Assembly: GCA_023433685.1 (NCBI GenBank)
Contig: JAEYUD010000257.1
Span: 1 to 32,542, forward strand
Origin: Bacteroidota bacterium
GTDB taxonomy: Bacteria; Bacteroidota; Ignavibacteria; Ignavibacteriales; Ignavibacteriaceae
Length of the DNA: 32,542 nt
Reading direction: 5' to 3'
Under the pieces are notes generated by a model that had not been told where the DNA came from, did not search any database, and was given only the letters and a program-made list of their open reading frames with translations. Shown one piece after another: positions 23,939-32,347 of this stretch; within the stretch, counting starts at the first letter, position 1, and the number at the start of each line of letters is the position of its first letter. The position numbers and the translations under genes are program-made.

Positions 23939-26900
23939 ATGAAAATTCTGAAATCTAAACTTTTTGCATTAAAACATCCCCTGCTCTTCGGTTTTCTGGT
24001 AACTTTCCTGATATCATCCGGAGTGCCCCAACGCTTCAGTATTGAACAAACAGAAGAGTTCCTGAACGAATACTGGGCTTTTACACCTTTCGAGAGTGTA
24101 TCTTATTTGAAGTTTACTGACAGTCTCAACGGGCATATGGCCGAATCATATAACAGATTCGCAACCACGACAGATGGAGGTCTGACCTGGAAAAACAGGA
24201 CCACGCTCGAAGGCCAGTTAAGAGACGCTGATATTATCATGCTCTCCCGCGACACGATGTTCTATATCTCGGTGAACAAAAAGTTGGTATCTTCATTTGA
24301 TCGTGGAACCACGTGGACAGTAACAGGAGATGCAGGAGGTTTAACAGGCGACGTAATATCAATGGTGTTTTACGACAGGCTAAAAGGGATTTGCGCCACG
24401 GCTGACGGGGTCATCCACACCACTTCAGACGGGGGACTAAACTGGCTTTCATATCCCGGGTTAACCAATAACGGCAATACAGTTTTGAAGGTTTATGGCG
24501 GGCTTACCATCGGCTATGGAAGCATTAGCGGGTTCCTTCTTTCCACAGACGCCGGTGGCACCTGGCAGGAAATTGAATATTCTGATACGATCAAAACTCC
24601 AAATTTTGTGAAAATTATGGGCGGGAATTTGTATATCGGCGCGGCAGGGAACACCTGGTACAAGTGTGACATGAAGGGGCATATACTTTTTCAGGAAACC
24701 CTCCCTTCAACAACTCCGGTCAGAAATTTCGCTTTCCCCTCGGAGAACGAAGTTTGGGTTGCGCTTTGGGACAAAGGTACCAAGGTTTCCGTCCCCGGTT
24801 CCGGTGTATGGAAGAGCACCGCTTACCCCCAGCTGTGGGAAGTCTCCGGCGTTTTCGAGTCGTTGAATGGAAGACTATTAGTTGCATCCAGTGGTATTGA
24901 CGACAGTCACGCGATGATGCGGATTGAACAGCCGGGTAAAAGGTTCAGTGTCAGAAAGGGGAGGATACCGGGTAATTACAGACTCTCAGCGGTAAAGATA
25001 GTTTCACCGGAGGTGACGCTGGTTGGAAGTTATGAAGGAGTGATCTTAAAATCAACCGATCAGGGATTGTCATGGGAAATTAAATCGGGTGGCTACTCTT
25101 TCCCGGCTATAACTTCTATAACCGCGAAAGACCCGGTGAATATAATCGCCGGTTGTGCAGGTGGGATCATCCTGAGAACCACTGACGGCGGCGCGAACTG
25201 GAGTCAGACCAACACATCAATATCCGACAAGATCACTTCGATCGAGTACAAAGCCAACGACTCGATCTACCTGACCACAAAGAGCAAGGCTTATTTCACA
25301 ACCCTGGGAAATCTCCCGTATCTTGTTCCGGTGAGTCTTCCGTCCAATCCCGGGGAAATGATAAAAGTGAAATTCTGGAACAGGCATTCAGGTTTCATTG
25401 GCAGCACCTACACTTCACACAGAACGACAAACGGCGGGAAGACCTGGATCGAAAATCCATCTACATACATCAGCCCAACCAACATGTCAGTAATGCCGGG
25501 GGTTGCCGAATACTTTGTTTCAGGCAGGGACAGGATCGAGATCAAGGTAAAGGCAGATAACTTCATTATTTCCACCTCTTTTAGGGGGAGGTTCAGTCTG
25601 GTGGATAACGACTCGACCGGTGGTTTCATGTTCGATCCCTATTTCGGGGGTATCATGGCGCTGTACCCACAGAAGGCAAGGCTCGATTATTTTCTTGCTG
25701 GCGCGGCAATTGGATTGAATGATTTCGATTACTTCAATTCCGGTTACTCACTCGCCGTGGGTGACGGCGGCACCCTGATTTTCCCAGCGTTCAGAAACAC
25801 GCAGGAACCACCCCCCGCCTGCTACAGCTTATCGCCTGATCAGATGAGCAAGGTCTCCGGCAAGGATGTTCAGTTTTCATGGAAAGAGCCTTATCTTCTC
25901 ATACCCAACGATCAATTTCAAATTGAAGTGGCACGTGAAGATACCTCCAATATTGTGCTCTCGCACTCCGGGATATCAGGCACTTCTTTCACCGCCACCG
26001 GGCTGGAGGAGGAGAAACGCCACTTCTGGCGCGTTCGCGCTAAAAATACCTTCGGCTGGGGCGAGTACACCCCCTGGACCCCATTCATCCTGATGCGCCA
26101 GGTGTACACATTCAGGGAAGTGCCACTTCCAAAATGGGCAACCATTAATTCAGTTACACAAAGCCCGAACGGTACCGTATGGGCCGGTGGTGACAGCGGA
26201 TTTGTAGCCCGTTCAACCACACAGGGTGAGACCTGGGAGCTCGTTCCCTTCCCTTTCACTGACGATCTTAAATTCTGCGATGTTAACCCATTCAACGCTT
26301 CTCTTTTCTTCTCCTCATCCTCCGGTGATCTTATCTACACAACTGATAATGGCGGCAATTGGATACGCACTCCTGCAGGTGTCACGGGGGCTGCTGTACG
26401 GTCGATGATCTTTACATCAGAACTGGAAGGATATCTCTGCGGAACGAACCGGCTCGCCTCAAGAACCCTGGATGGAGGTTTGAACTGGTACCTCGCCAGC
26501 GTTCCTTCAAGTGTGAACAATCTGAACTCGATCATCAAAACAGATCAGGAGCATCTACTAATCGCCACAAATGGCGGCGTGTTGCTCCGCTCCACCGATT
26601 TCGGCAGACACTTCCAACCTGAACAGGTATTTGGATACGATAACTACCACTCTTTATTCAGGCTAAACTCCCGTTTCTATCTCTTCAACGAGTTTGGATA
26701 CACGCTCACAAGCAGTGATCAGGGTGAGTCGTGGCAGGAACTGCGCCTTAACTTCGATGGGGCGCTCCGTCAAACCGGTATTGCCGGCAACAGGTTCATG
26801 ATGCTCTCAGCTACCGGAGGGCTTTACACCTCCAATATTCAAGGCGATATTTTGAACAGTCAACAAGTGCAGGGTGGATCACAGAAGAAAACAATGTTTC

Positions 26901-27277
26901 TTACATCAACCGGTAACCTGATAGTTGCAGGCTCAGGTGCCTCATTGCTGGTTGGAAGGGATACCGCTGTCGTCTCCGGCATCGCCGCTGACGGTGAAAA
27001 TGGAAGTACCCCCGGCAACATGCGGCTGTACCAAAACTATCCCAACCCCTTCAACGGAACCACGGTTATTCCGTTTTATATGGCTAAGCCCGGAAGGGCA
27101 ACCATTGAGGTATTTAACACCAACGGTGAAAGAGTCTCGGTTCTCCTCGACAGGGAACTTGACCGGGGGGATCACCTGATACCATTTGATTCAGCGGGAC
27201 TTCCAAGTGGGATATATCTGTATCGCCTCACTTCCGGTGGTAACAGTTTCACCGGTAAAATGATACTGCTAAAGTGA
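23939..27277 (+). CDS. Large secreted beta-propeller/Fn3 protein with T9SS sorting domain (B')
   Basis: An 1,112-aa paralogue of the preceding gene with the same order of parts. The signal peptide (core LLFGFLVTFLISSG) ends near residue 30. Propeller region 1 has seven hairpins (TDGGLTW, SDGGLNW, STDAGGTW, STDQGLSW, TTDGGANW, NGGKTW). A fibronectin-III-like domain sits at about 621-720 (VQFSWKEPYLLIP, then HFWRVRAKNTFGWGEYTPW). Propeller region 2 follows, then a T9SS sorting domain (about 1027-1112; YQNYPNPFNGTTV to KMILLK). Shared landmarks with gene B include FTDSLNGH-type and PGSGVWK segments and the LEEEKRHFW turn. AAGGTG precedes the ATG. Its sorting domain (IEVFNTNGERVSVLLDREL) is of a different subtype from that of gene B. 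Confidence 0.9.
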   Translation: MKILKSKLFALKHPLLFGFLVTFLISSGVPQRFSIEQTEEFLNEYWAFTPFESVSYLKFTDSLNGHMAESYNRFATTTDGGLTWKNRTTLEGQLRDADIIMLSRDTMFYISVNKKLVSSFDRGTTWTVTGDAGGLTGDVISMVFYDRLKGICATADGVIHTTSDGGLNWLSYPGLTNNGNTVLKVYGGLTIGYGSISGFLLSTDAGGTWQEIEYSDTIKTPNFVKIMGGNLYIGAAGNTWYKCDMKGHILFQETLPSTTPVRNFAFPSENEVWVALWDKGTKVSVPGSGVWKSTAYPQLWEVSGVFESLNGRLLVASSGIDDSHAMMRIEQPGKRFSVRKGRIPGNYRLSAVKIVSPEVTLVGSYEGVILKSTDQGLSWEIKSGGYSFPAITSITAKDPVNIIAGCAGGIILRTTDGGANWSQTNTSISDKITSIEYKANDSIYLTTKSKAYFTTLGNLPYLVPVSLPSNPGEMIKVKFWNRHSGFIGSTYTSHRTTNGGKTWIENPSTYISPTNMSVMPGVAEYFVSGRDRIEIKVKADNFIISTSFRGRFSLVDNDSTGGFMFDPYFGGIMALYPQKARLDYFLAGAAIGLNDFDYFNSGYSLAVGDGGTLIFPAFRNTQEPPPACYSLSPDQMSKVSGKDVQFSWKEPYLLIPNDQFQIEVAREDTSNIVLSHSGISGTSFTATGLEEEKRHFWRVRAKNTFGWGEYTPWTPFILMRQVYTFREVPLPKWATINSVTQSPNGTVWAGGDSGFVARSTTQGETWELVPFPFTDDLKFCDVNPFNASLFFSSSSGDLIYTTDNGGNWIRTPAGVTGAAVRSMIFTSELEGYLCGTNRLASRTLDGGLNWYLASVPSSVNNLNSIIKTDQEHLLIATNGGVLLRSTDFGRHFQPEQVFGYDNYHSLFRLNSRFYLFNEFGYTLTSSDQGESWQELRLNFDGALRQTGIAGNRFMMLSATGGLYTSNIQGDILNSQQVQGGSQKKTMFLTSTGNLIVAGSGASLLVGRDTAVVSGIAADGENGSTPGNMRLYQNYPNPFNGTTVIPFYMAKPGRATIEVFNTNGERVSVLLDRELDRGDHLIPFDSAGLPSGIYLYRLTSGGNSFTGKMILLK

Positions 27278-27287
27278 AAGGTCTATA

Positions 27288-29393
27288 ATGAAACGCCTCG
27301 TTATCTTAATTTTATTCGCTATCAATTTCATTGTTTACGGGCAGTTAACCCCGATTAATCCGTTCGAGGATATCACCGCCTTAACCTCTGTTGTGGTGCA
27401 GGGTGAAACCATTCTGGTATCAACCGACAAAGACAAATTAGTCAGAAGCAGTGATGCAGGTCTTTCATGGAGCATTATCTCGGCGAACATCCCTTCCCGC
27501 ATGAATAAACTTCATTCACCTGCCACGGGTATCATTTATGGCTGTGGAGCTGGAGGGAAGATCATCAGATCGACCGATAGCGGAATCACGTGGTCACCTG
27601 TTCAGTCAGGTACCACTTCGGAACTTTTCGATGTTTCCTCTGTTAACAGTACCCTCCTGTTCGCGTGCGGAGCGGATGGCAAGATTCTTAAATCGACCAA
27701 TGGAGGCGAATCATGGGCTGCCAGGGAACCGGTACCCTTTCGACTAAATGCCATAAAATTTTCAAGTCCACAGACCGGCTGGGCCGTTGGCGACTATGGC
27801 GTGGTACTCAAAACCACCGATGCGGGTGATTCATGGAGCAGGGTGTCAGGCGCTTCTGCCGACTGTAACTTCGCCGTCATCGCCCTCTATGGGCTTGAAG
27901 GCATCTATATTCTCGGGCGCGAAGGGCAGCTGCTGGCATCTAACAATGGAGGGAGCAGCTGGAGATATGAATTCTCGGATTTCTACATGGAAGGCGACAC
28001 TGTGGTCGCCGCATGGACCTACGGCAGGGATACCGTGGTTTACGCGGATGACCGGGGTGCCCTCTCGATGGCAAGGATAACACCTGAAAGGCTCGATTTT
28101 TACTACTTCGGAAGCAGCGAGCCGGCCACGGCAAAATATTATCATGCCTTCCGTACCGATGATAAAAAATTCTATGTTGTTGGCGAGGGCCCTTCGATCT
28201 CACGGGCGGTGATAAACGGCAGCAATTGGACATCGATGATCACGCAGTTAAGCGGAAAAGACCTTCGATATCTCCGGTTTAGCGGAGATAAGATCGCTTT
28301 GGTGAGCGATCCCTCCTCTTCGCAGGTTTTTATCTCTTACAACGGTGGTGTAAACTGGAATTTAACAAAATCCGCCTCTCAAGTGCAGGATTTGCAGGCA
28401 AATGGCTCCGGCAAGCTTTTTATCACCGACATTTATTCCTGGTACAGTGCTGATACCGGGAAAACGTGGAAGAAGTTCAATAATCCTTCCGGGTTCATGA
28501 AAGATGTGGTTTTTCTCGATGATATGAAAGGGTGTTGCATAATTTATTATTCGATGCCGGTACCCTCTGATCCCAAAGGGCGGTTTTACACTACCACAAA
28601 TGGCGGGGCTTCCTGGGTGCAAAAGAAAGTTTTTGATTCATGGCGGGTGCTCGATCTCTTTGCCAACCCCGGTGGATTAGTCTGGATAACCCAGGAGGTT
28701 ACAAGTGAATTATTAACAAGTTTTGATCACGGTGAAACATTCAGCGGTGTTTACCTCCCCGTTCAGGGAGATGTAGCCGGAGGGAGTATTGATCAGAAAG
28801 GTTACCTCGCCTTCACCAATGGGAAAGTAATTTATACTTCCAACGGTGGGGTGAGTTTTTCAACCAAATTCAACAATTCATCTTTCGCGATTAAAGCCGT
28901 CTCAAACTCCATCAATGGCAATTCCCTGATCGTCGGAAATGCAGGTAAAATTATCGCGAGCACCGACCACGGCGCCACCTGGCAACAGCTTCCCGAGTGG
29001 ACATCCCTCGATCTTACTTCTGTCTGGTTAATGCCCGATCTTTCGTTCATTGTGACCACTTCAACCGGTGAGGTTCTTAAGGGTGAGCGCCCCGGCATCT
29101 TCACCGGCGTTGAGGGTGAGAATGTCGAAGTGCCGGCAGCCTTCACCCTCGGCAACTACCCCAATCCTTTTAATAGCTCAACTGTTATAAACTTTACACT
29201 ACCCAACGATTCAGACTGCCGGCTCGAGGTGTTCTCCCCTGTCGGGTCAAGGGTGTTCGCCACTGAAATCAGAGGCGTAAAAGGCATAAACAACTACAGT
29301 TTCGATGCATCATCACTCAATTCCGGTGTCTATCTCTACCGTTTGACGGCGGGTGGGAAGGCATTAACAGGTAAAATGATATATTTAAAGTGA
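27288..29393 (+). CDS. Secreted Ycf48/BNR-type beta-propeller protein with T9SS sorting domain (A')
   Basis: A 701-aa paralogue of the first gene of the array, collinear throughout. The signal peptide MKRLVILILFAINFIVYGQ is followed by LTPINPFEDITALTSVVV, matching LSPLQRFQDIYAITSVIV in gene A. About eleven Asp-box-like hairpins follow in the same positions (SDAGLSW, STDSGITW, TNGGESW, TTDAGDSW, NNGGSSW, DTGKTW, TNGGASW, TDHGATW). The T9SS sorting domain covers about 618-701 (LGNYPNPFNSSTV to KMIYLK). That domain is unlike the one in gene A (LLEVFTSTGSKVLATPV) and almost the same as in gene B (CRLEVFSPVGSRVF), at both protein and DNA level. AAAGG precedes the ATG, ten bases after the previous stop. 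Export by Sec and T9SS is inferred; the function of the propeller is unknown. Confidence 0.9.
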   Translation: MKRLVILILFAINFIVYGQLTPINPFEDITALTSVVVQGETILVSTDKDKLVRSSDAGLSWSIISANIPSRMNKLHSPATGIIYGCGAGGKIIRSTDSGITWSPVQSGTTSELFDVSSVNSTLLFACGADGKILKSTNGGESWAAREPVPFRLNAIKFSSPQTGWAVGDYGVVLKTTDAGDSWSRVSGASADCNFAVIALYGLEGIYILGREGQLLASNNGGSSWRYEFSDFYMEGDTVVAAWTYGRDTVVYADDRGALSMARITPERLDFYYFGSSEPATAKYYHAFRTDDKKFYVVGEGPSISRAVINGSNWTSMITQLSGKDLRYLRFSGDKIALVSDPSSSQVFISYNGGVNWNLTKSASQVQDLQANGSGKLFITDIYSWYSADTGKTWKKFNNPSGFMKDVVFLDDMKGCCIIYYSMPVPSDPKGRFYTTTNGGASWVQKKVFDSWRVLDLFANPGGLVWITQEVTSELLTSFDHGETFSGVYLPVQGDVAGGSIDQKGYLAFTNGKVIYTSNGGVSFSTKFNNSSFAIKAVSNSINGNSLIVGNAGKIIASTDHGATWQQLPEWTSLDLTSVWLMPDLSFIVTTSTGEVLKGERPGIFTGVEGENVEVPAAFTLGNYPNPFNSSTVINFTLPNDSDCRLEVFSPVGSRVFATEIRGVKGINNYSFDASSLNSGVYLYRLTAGGKALTGKMIYLK
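29208..29393 (+). repeat. Sorting-domain DNA nearly identical to 23737-23922
   Basis: The partner of the tract at the end of gene B: blocks of 50 and 42 identical nucleotides separated by a divergent patch, ending at the stop codon of each gene. Sharing at this level between two otherwise dissimilar genes points to recombination between the sorting-domain regions. Confidence 0.85.
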
Positions 29394-29409
29394 TACTAGA
29401 AAAAAAACA

Positions 29410-30999
29410 ATGAACTTCCGCAAATACCTTTTCCTGTTGAGCCTTGTTTCGGGGCTCACTCATTTTATAATGGCTCAGACTGAAGTTTTGCACCCGGATA
29501 CACTTCAGATAAATGACTCTCTCCCTCCTTCAACAGTAGAGATTGATCTTCCGCCAAGAGATTACGCCTGGGCGATCACGAAACAGACCCTCAGATGGAA
29601 GAAACCTTATTCCCGTTCACCTGTTCAATACTACGGGCTCCAGATCGCGAAGGACGACACCTCTAACATCATCTATACCGAGAATGTTTACGCGCCTACC
29701 TGGTACACCCCAATGTTCCTGAAAGCGAACACAACCTATTATTGGCGCGTGAGGGCTAAAAACAAGTACGGCTACAATCAGTACTGCAACTGGGCCAGGT
29801 TCACAATACCGGCCACACTTATAAACCTTCGGGCACTTGAAGTGACGATACCCTACCTTGGCTCAATAAAACACGCCATCGAACAACCAACCGGTGTTTT
29901 CCACATCTGGGGCGACCGGGGTTTTTATTGCTCAACCGACTCCGGAGCAACATGGTTTTTAACGGGTTATTATTATTTTCCGCTCTACAATATGAAAGGT
30001 TCCTTTCGGTGGGACAAAAAGAAACAGGAACTCTATGCGTTCGGCTTCAGTAAGCATTACATCTACTACGATAGTAACAACAGGCAGTGGAAGTCAGGAT
30101 ACTTCGACTATGATCAGGCGAGCGCGAACAACATCGCCTGGGTGGATAACAACACGGCTTTGATGGCGACCTCACAAGGTTTGTACCTGAAATCAGGATA
30201 TTATGAGTGGCGGCGGATCTATTACGCGCCATATTCAGGAGGGTTGAGGGAGATTGTAGTAAAAGGGAGTGACACAGTGGTGGCTGCGGGGGCAAATGGT
30301 TTGGTTATCGTTTCAACCAATGGTGGCTGGACCTACGTAAAGAAGAATCTACCCGCGGATCAGAATTTCATAAGCAGCTCAATAACCGGGGATGGTAGAA
30401 TAATTCTTTGGTCGGCTTACGGGACAAAATTTACAAGCTCCGATCTGTTCGACACCTGGGAGGAGGAATTTCAGCAGGTCCCCGGCGAATTCTGCAATGC
30501 TCAATACGCTAACGGTTACGAAATGGTACTCACAAGAACGGGAAACCTTGCCACAAAGTTCGTGGTTTCGGGACGCCATTTTTACGACGAGGGGCGAGGA
30601 GAGATACCTTCTCAGGCAACCTTCTGTGTTAATTCAGAAGGAAAGATTGCCATTCCGGCAAGCGGCAAATATATACTCACGGGTCAACTCCCCCTTGCGC
30701 CGACGGATATAAAGGAAGAAACCGCGGCCACCCTGTTGTTCGGGCTCGGGTATAACTACCCCAATCCATTCAATTCAGCCACTGTGATCCCCTGCTCAAT
30801 TGACATGGAAGGGAACTACACTCTGGAAGTGTTTGATATCCTTGGGAACAGGGTGATCACTCTCTTCGAGGGCTTCCTTCAGGCAGGTAACCATAAATTC
30901 AAGCTTGGCAGTGACACCATTTCGAGCGGGGTTTACCTTGTTTCCCTCTCCAATTCCAAAGGGAAAAGGGTAACGTCCAAGGTGATCGTGCTTAAATGA
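29410..30999 (+). CDS. Secreted Fn3/beta-propeller protein with T9SS sorting domain (C)
   Basis: A 529-aa protein. The signal peptide (MNFRKYLFLLSLVSGLTHFI, then MAQ) is followed directly by a fibronectin-III-like domain (about 50-136; LRWKKPYSRSPVQYYGLQIA, then TTYYWRVRAKNKYGYNQY). A reduced propeller region follows with few clear Asp-box hairpins (STDSGATW, STNGGWTY, SSDLFDTW), then a T9SS sorting domain (about 443-529; YNYPNPFNSATV to KVIVLK). In layout it equals the second half of B and B' (Fn3, propeller 2, sorting domain), and the turn after the Fn3 domain lines up with them (GDRGFYCSTDSGATW versus GDGGFIAKSSTFGTSW). The central part is tyrosine-rich (YYYFPLYNM, SKHYIYYDSNN). It lies 16 nt after A' and closes the array; no clear terminator follows. 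Confidence 0.88.
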   Translation: MNFRKYLFLLSLVSGLTHFIMAQTEVLHPDTLQINDSLPPSTVEIDLPPRDYAWAITKQTLRWKKPYSRSPVQYYGLQIAKDDTSNIIYTENVYAPTWYTPMFLKANTTYYWRVRAKNKYGYNQYCNWARFTIPATLINLRALEVTIPYLGSIKHAIEQPTGVFHIWGDRGFYCSTDSGATWFLTGYYYFPLYNMKGSFRWDKKKQELYAFGFSKHYIYYDSNNRQWKSGYFDYDQASANNIAWVDNNTALMATSQGLYLKSGYYEWRRIYYAPYSGGLREIVVKGSDTVVAAGANGLVIVSTNGGWTYVKKNLPADQNFISSSITGDGRIILWSAYGTKFTSSDLFDTWEEEFQQVPGEFCNAQYANGYEMVLTRTGNLATKFVVSGRHFYDEGRGEIPSQATFCVNSEGKIAIPASGKYILTGQLPLAPTDIKEETAATLLFGLGYNYPNPFNSATVIPCSIDMEGNYTLEVFDILGNRVITLFEGFLQAGNHKFKLGSDTISSGVYLVSLSNSKGKRVTSKVIVLK

Positions 31000-31069
31000 C
31001 CCGCATGTCTTAAACCCGGGCACCATTTCCCTTGTCAAACCCTGACCGATCCGGAAATATTGAGAGATT

Positions 31070-32110
31070 ATGAAACAGCGCTCAATCACTGCTGATGTCC
31101 TTAAGGGTCTGGCAGTGATATTTATGATACAGGTTCACATAATGGAGGTGTTCGCGGATACCTCTATCTATCACAGCCTTACAGGCAGGATATCCCTCTT
31201 TCTTGGCGGTCCCCCCGCCGCGCCCGTCTTCATGGCGGTGATGGGTTACTTCCTCGCGGCTTCATCGAAGGGAATGATGGCGACCATAACCCGTGGGTTC
31301 AAGCTGATCCTCGGGGGGCTCGCGCTGAATGTGGCGATCAATCTGAATCTCCTCTACCGGATAGTTTCAGGCACATCTGATGCCAATCCACTCACATTTG
31401 TTTTTGGAATCGATATCCTTGTGCTGGCAGGTTTCACGGTCATCATCACCGTTCTATTAAAGAAGGTGTTCGATCTTAACTTTCTTCTTCCTCTCGCGGC
31501 CGGGATGATGACCCTTGCCGTCACGCCAATGGTGAACGACGCGCTGCCCGCCACGGGGGGAACTTCCGCCTATCTTCTCTCCCTCTTCGGAGGTGAAGCC
31601 TCTTGGTCATACTTCCCCCTCTTCCCCTGGATGGCTTATCCCCTCTTTGGGTATTCAGCATATCTGTTTTTAAAAGCGGGATATGGCGGTTTCCTCGATA
31701 ACATTAATATCTCAAACCTGCTGCTGACAGTCTGGGCGCTCTTCATTGCCCTTACCATCAACTACGGGATCGATACCGCGGCAAAACTAAAAGACTATTA
31801 CCACCACGGTATCATCTACGGCCTGTGGACACTTGTTTTCACCGCGGGTTATACCCTGTTGATATCCCGGTTATCACAACACGCCCCCGAAAGCCCCTTC
31901 CTCGAGTATTTCGCGGTTATCGGTAAGAATGTAACCCTCGCCTATGTGGTGCAGTGGGTGATCATAGGAAACACCGGCACTTCGGTGTTCAGGAGCCTCG
32001 ATATCAGTGAATCGTATGTTGCCATGATAGCTGTGATAATTGTTACCTCAGCGGTGGTCTACCTGAGAGAGAAAGGGTACATCGCCAGGATTTGGAGGTA
32101 TGGCACCTGA
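31070..32110 (+). CDS. Multipass membrane acyltransferase-like protein (DUF1624/acyltransferase-3 type)
   Basis: A 346-aa protein with about ten hydrophobic segments. The N-terminus RSITADVLKGLAVIFMIQVH matches the R-x-x-x-D-x-x-K/R-G-L-A-x-x-x-M-x-x-x-H opening shared by membrane acyltransferases: DUF1624/heparan-alpha-glucosaminide N-acetyltransferase-like and acyltransferase-3 proteins. His22 is the probable catalytic histidine. The segment PPAAPVFMAVMGYFLAASS after the first helix also fits. Such enzymes transfer acyl groups across the membrane to sugars or envelope polymers. I cannot decide between the two families by eye and the substrate is unknown. It lies 70 nt after the last beta-propeller gene on the same strand, so read-through is possible. 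It converges with rnc. Confidence 0.68.
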   Translation: MKQRSITADVLKGLAVIFMIQVHIMEVFADTSIYHSLTGRISLFLGGPPAAPVFMAVMGYFLAASSKGMMATITRGFKLILGGLALNVAINLNLLYRIVSGTSDANPLTFVFGIDILVLAGFTVIITVLLKKVFDLNFLLPLAAGMMTLAVTPMVNDALPATGGTSAYLLSLFGGEASWSYFPLFPWMAYPLFGYSAYLFLKAGYGGFLDNINISNLLLTVWALFIALTINYGIDTAAKLKDYYHHGIIYGLWTLVFTAGYTLLISRLSQHAPESPFLEYFAVIGKNVTLAYVVQWVIIGNTGTSVFRSLDISESYVAMIAVIIVTSAVVYLREKGYIARIWRYGT

Positions 32111-32167
32111 ATCGCGACCTGAATTGGCACAATGCTTTACTTTGAAACCAGTAACCTCAGAGATTCG

Positions 32168-32230
32168 GTACTACAGTACTTCAGATTTTCAGTACTTCAG
32201 TACTCCAGTACTTCGGTACTCTCCAGTACT
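32168..32230. repeat. GTACT octamer repeat tract
   Basis: Seven copies of GTACT start at 32168, 32176, 32192, 32200, 32208, 32216 and 32226, mostly on an 8-bp period, with units resembling GTACTTCA, GTACTCCA and GTACTTCG. The tract lies between two convergent genes, outside any convincing coding frame. Confidence 0.8.
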
Positions 32231-32245
32231 TCGGTGATTCGGAAA

Positions 32246-32342
32246 TTCCGGGGTTCTGATGCGCCGCGGCGCACTGAAGTTCCGTTGTTCTTAAATACCG
32301 AAGTTCCGAGGTTCCGATGCGCCGCGGCGCATTGAAGTTCCG
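32246..32342. repeat. Two 39-bp direct repeats, each centred on a GC-rich palindrome
   Basis: Copies at 32246-32284 and 32304-32342 agree at 36 of 39 positions, and all three differences are transitions. Each contains the palindrome TGCGCCGCGGCGCA (extended by one pair in the second copy) flanked by GTTCYG and GAAGTTCCG motifs. They end just before the rnc stop codon. Confidence 0.85.
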
Positions 32343-32347
32343 GAGTT

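Noticed and set aside
25918..28233. Several antisense frames of 75-125 codons opposite B' and A'
   Set aside because: The sense genes have intact propeller repeats and sorting domains throughout; the antisense frames reflect repeated codon patterns of the Asp-box motifs.
18419..30999. Sialidase or other glycosidase function for the BNR-containing proteins
   Set aside because: The Asp-box hairpin is structural and occurs in many non-enzymatic propellers; no arginine triad or catalytic tyrosine/glutamate pattern of sialidases could be identified.
32168..32342. CRISPR array
   Set aside because: The repeat units are 8 bp and 39 bp without regular unique spacers of 30-40 bp, and no cas gene is nearby.
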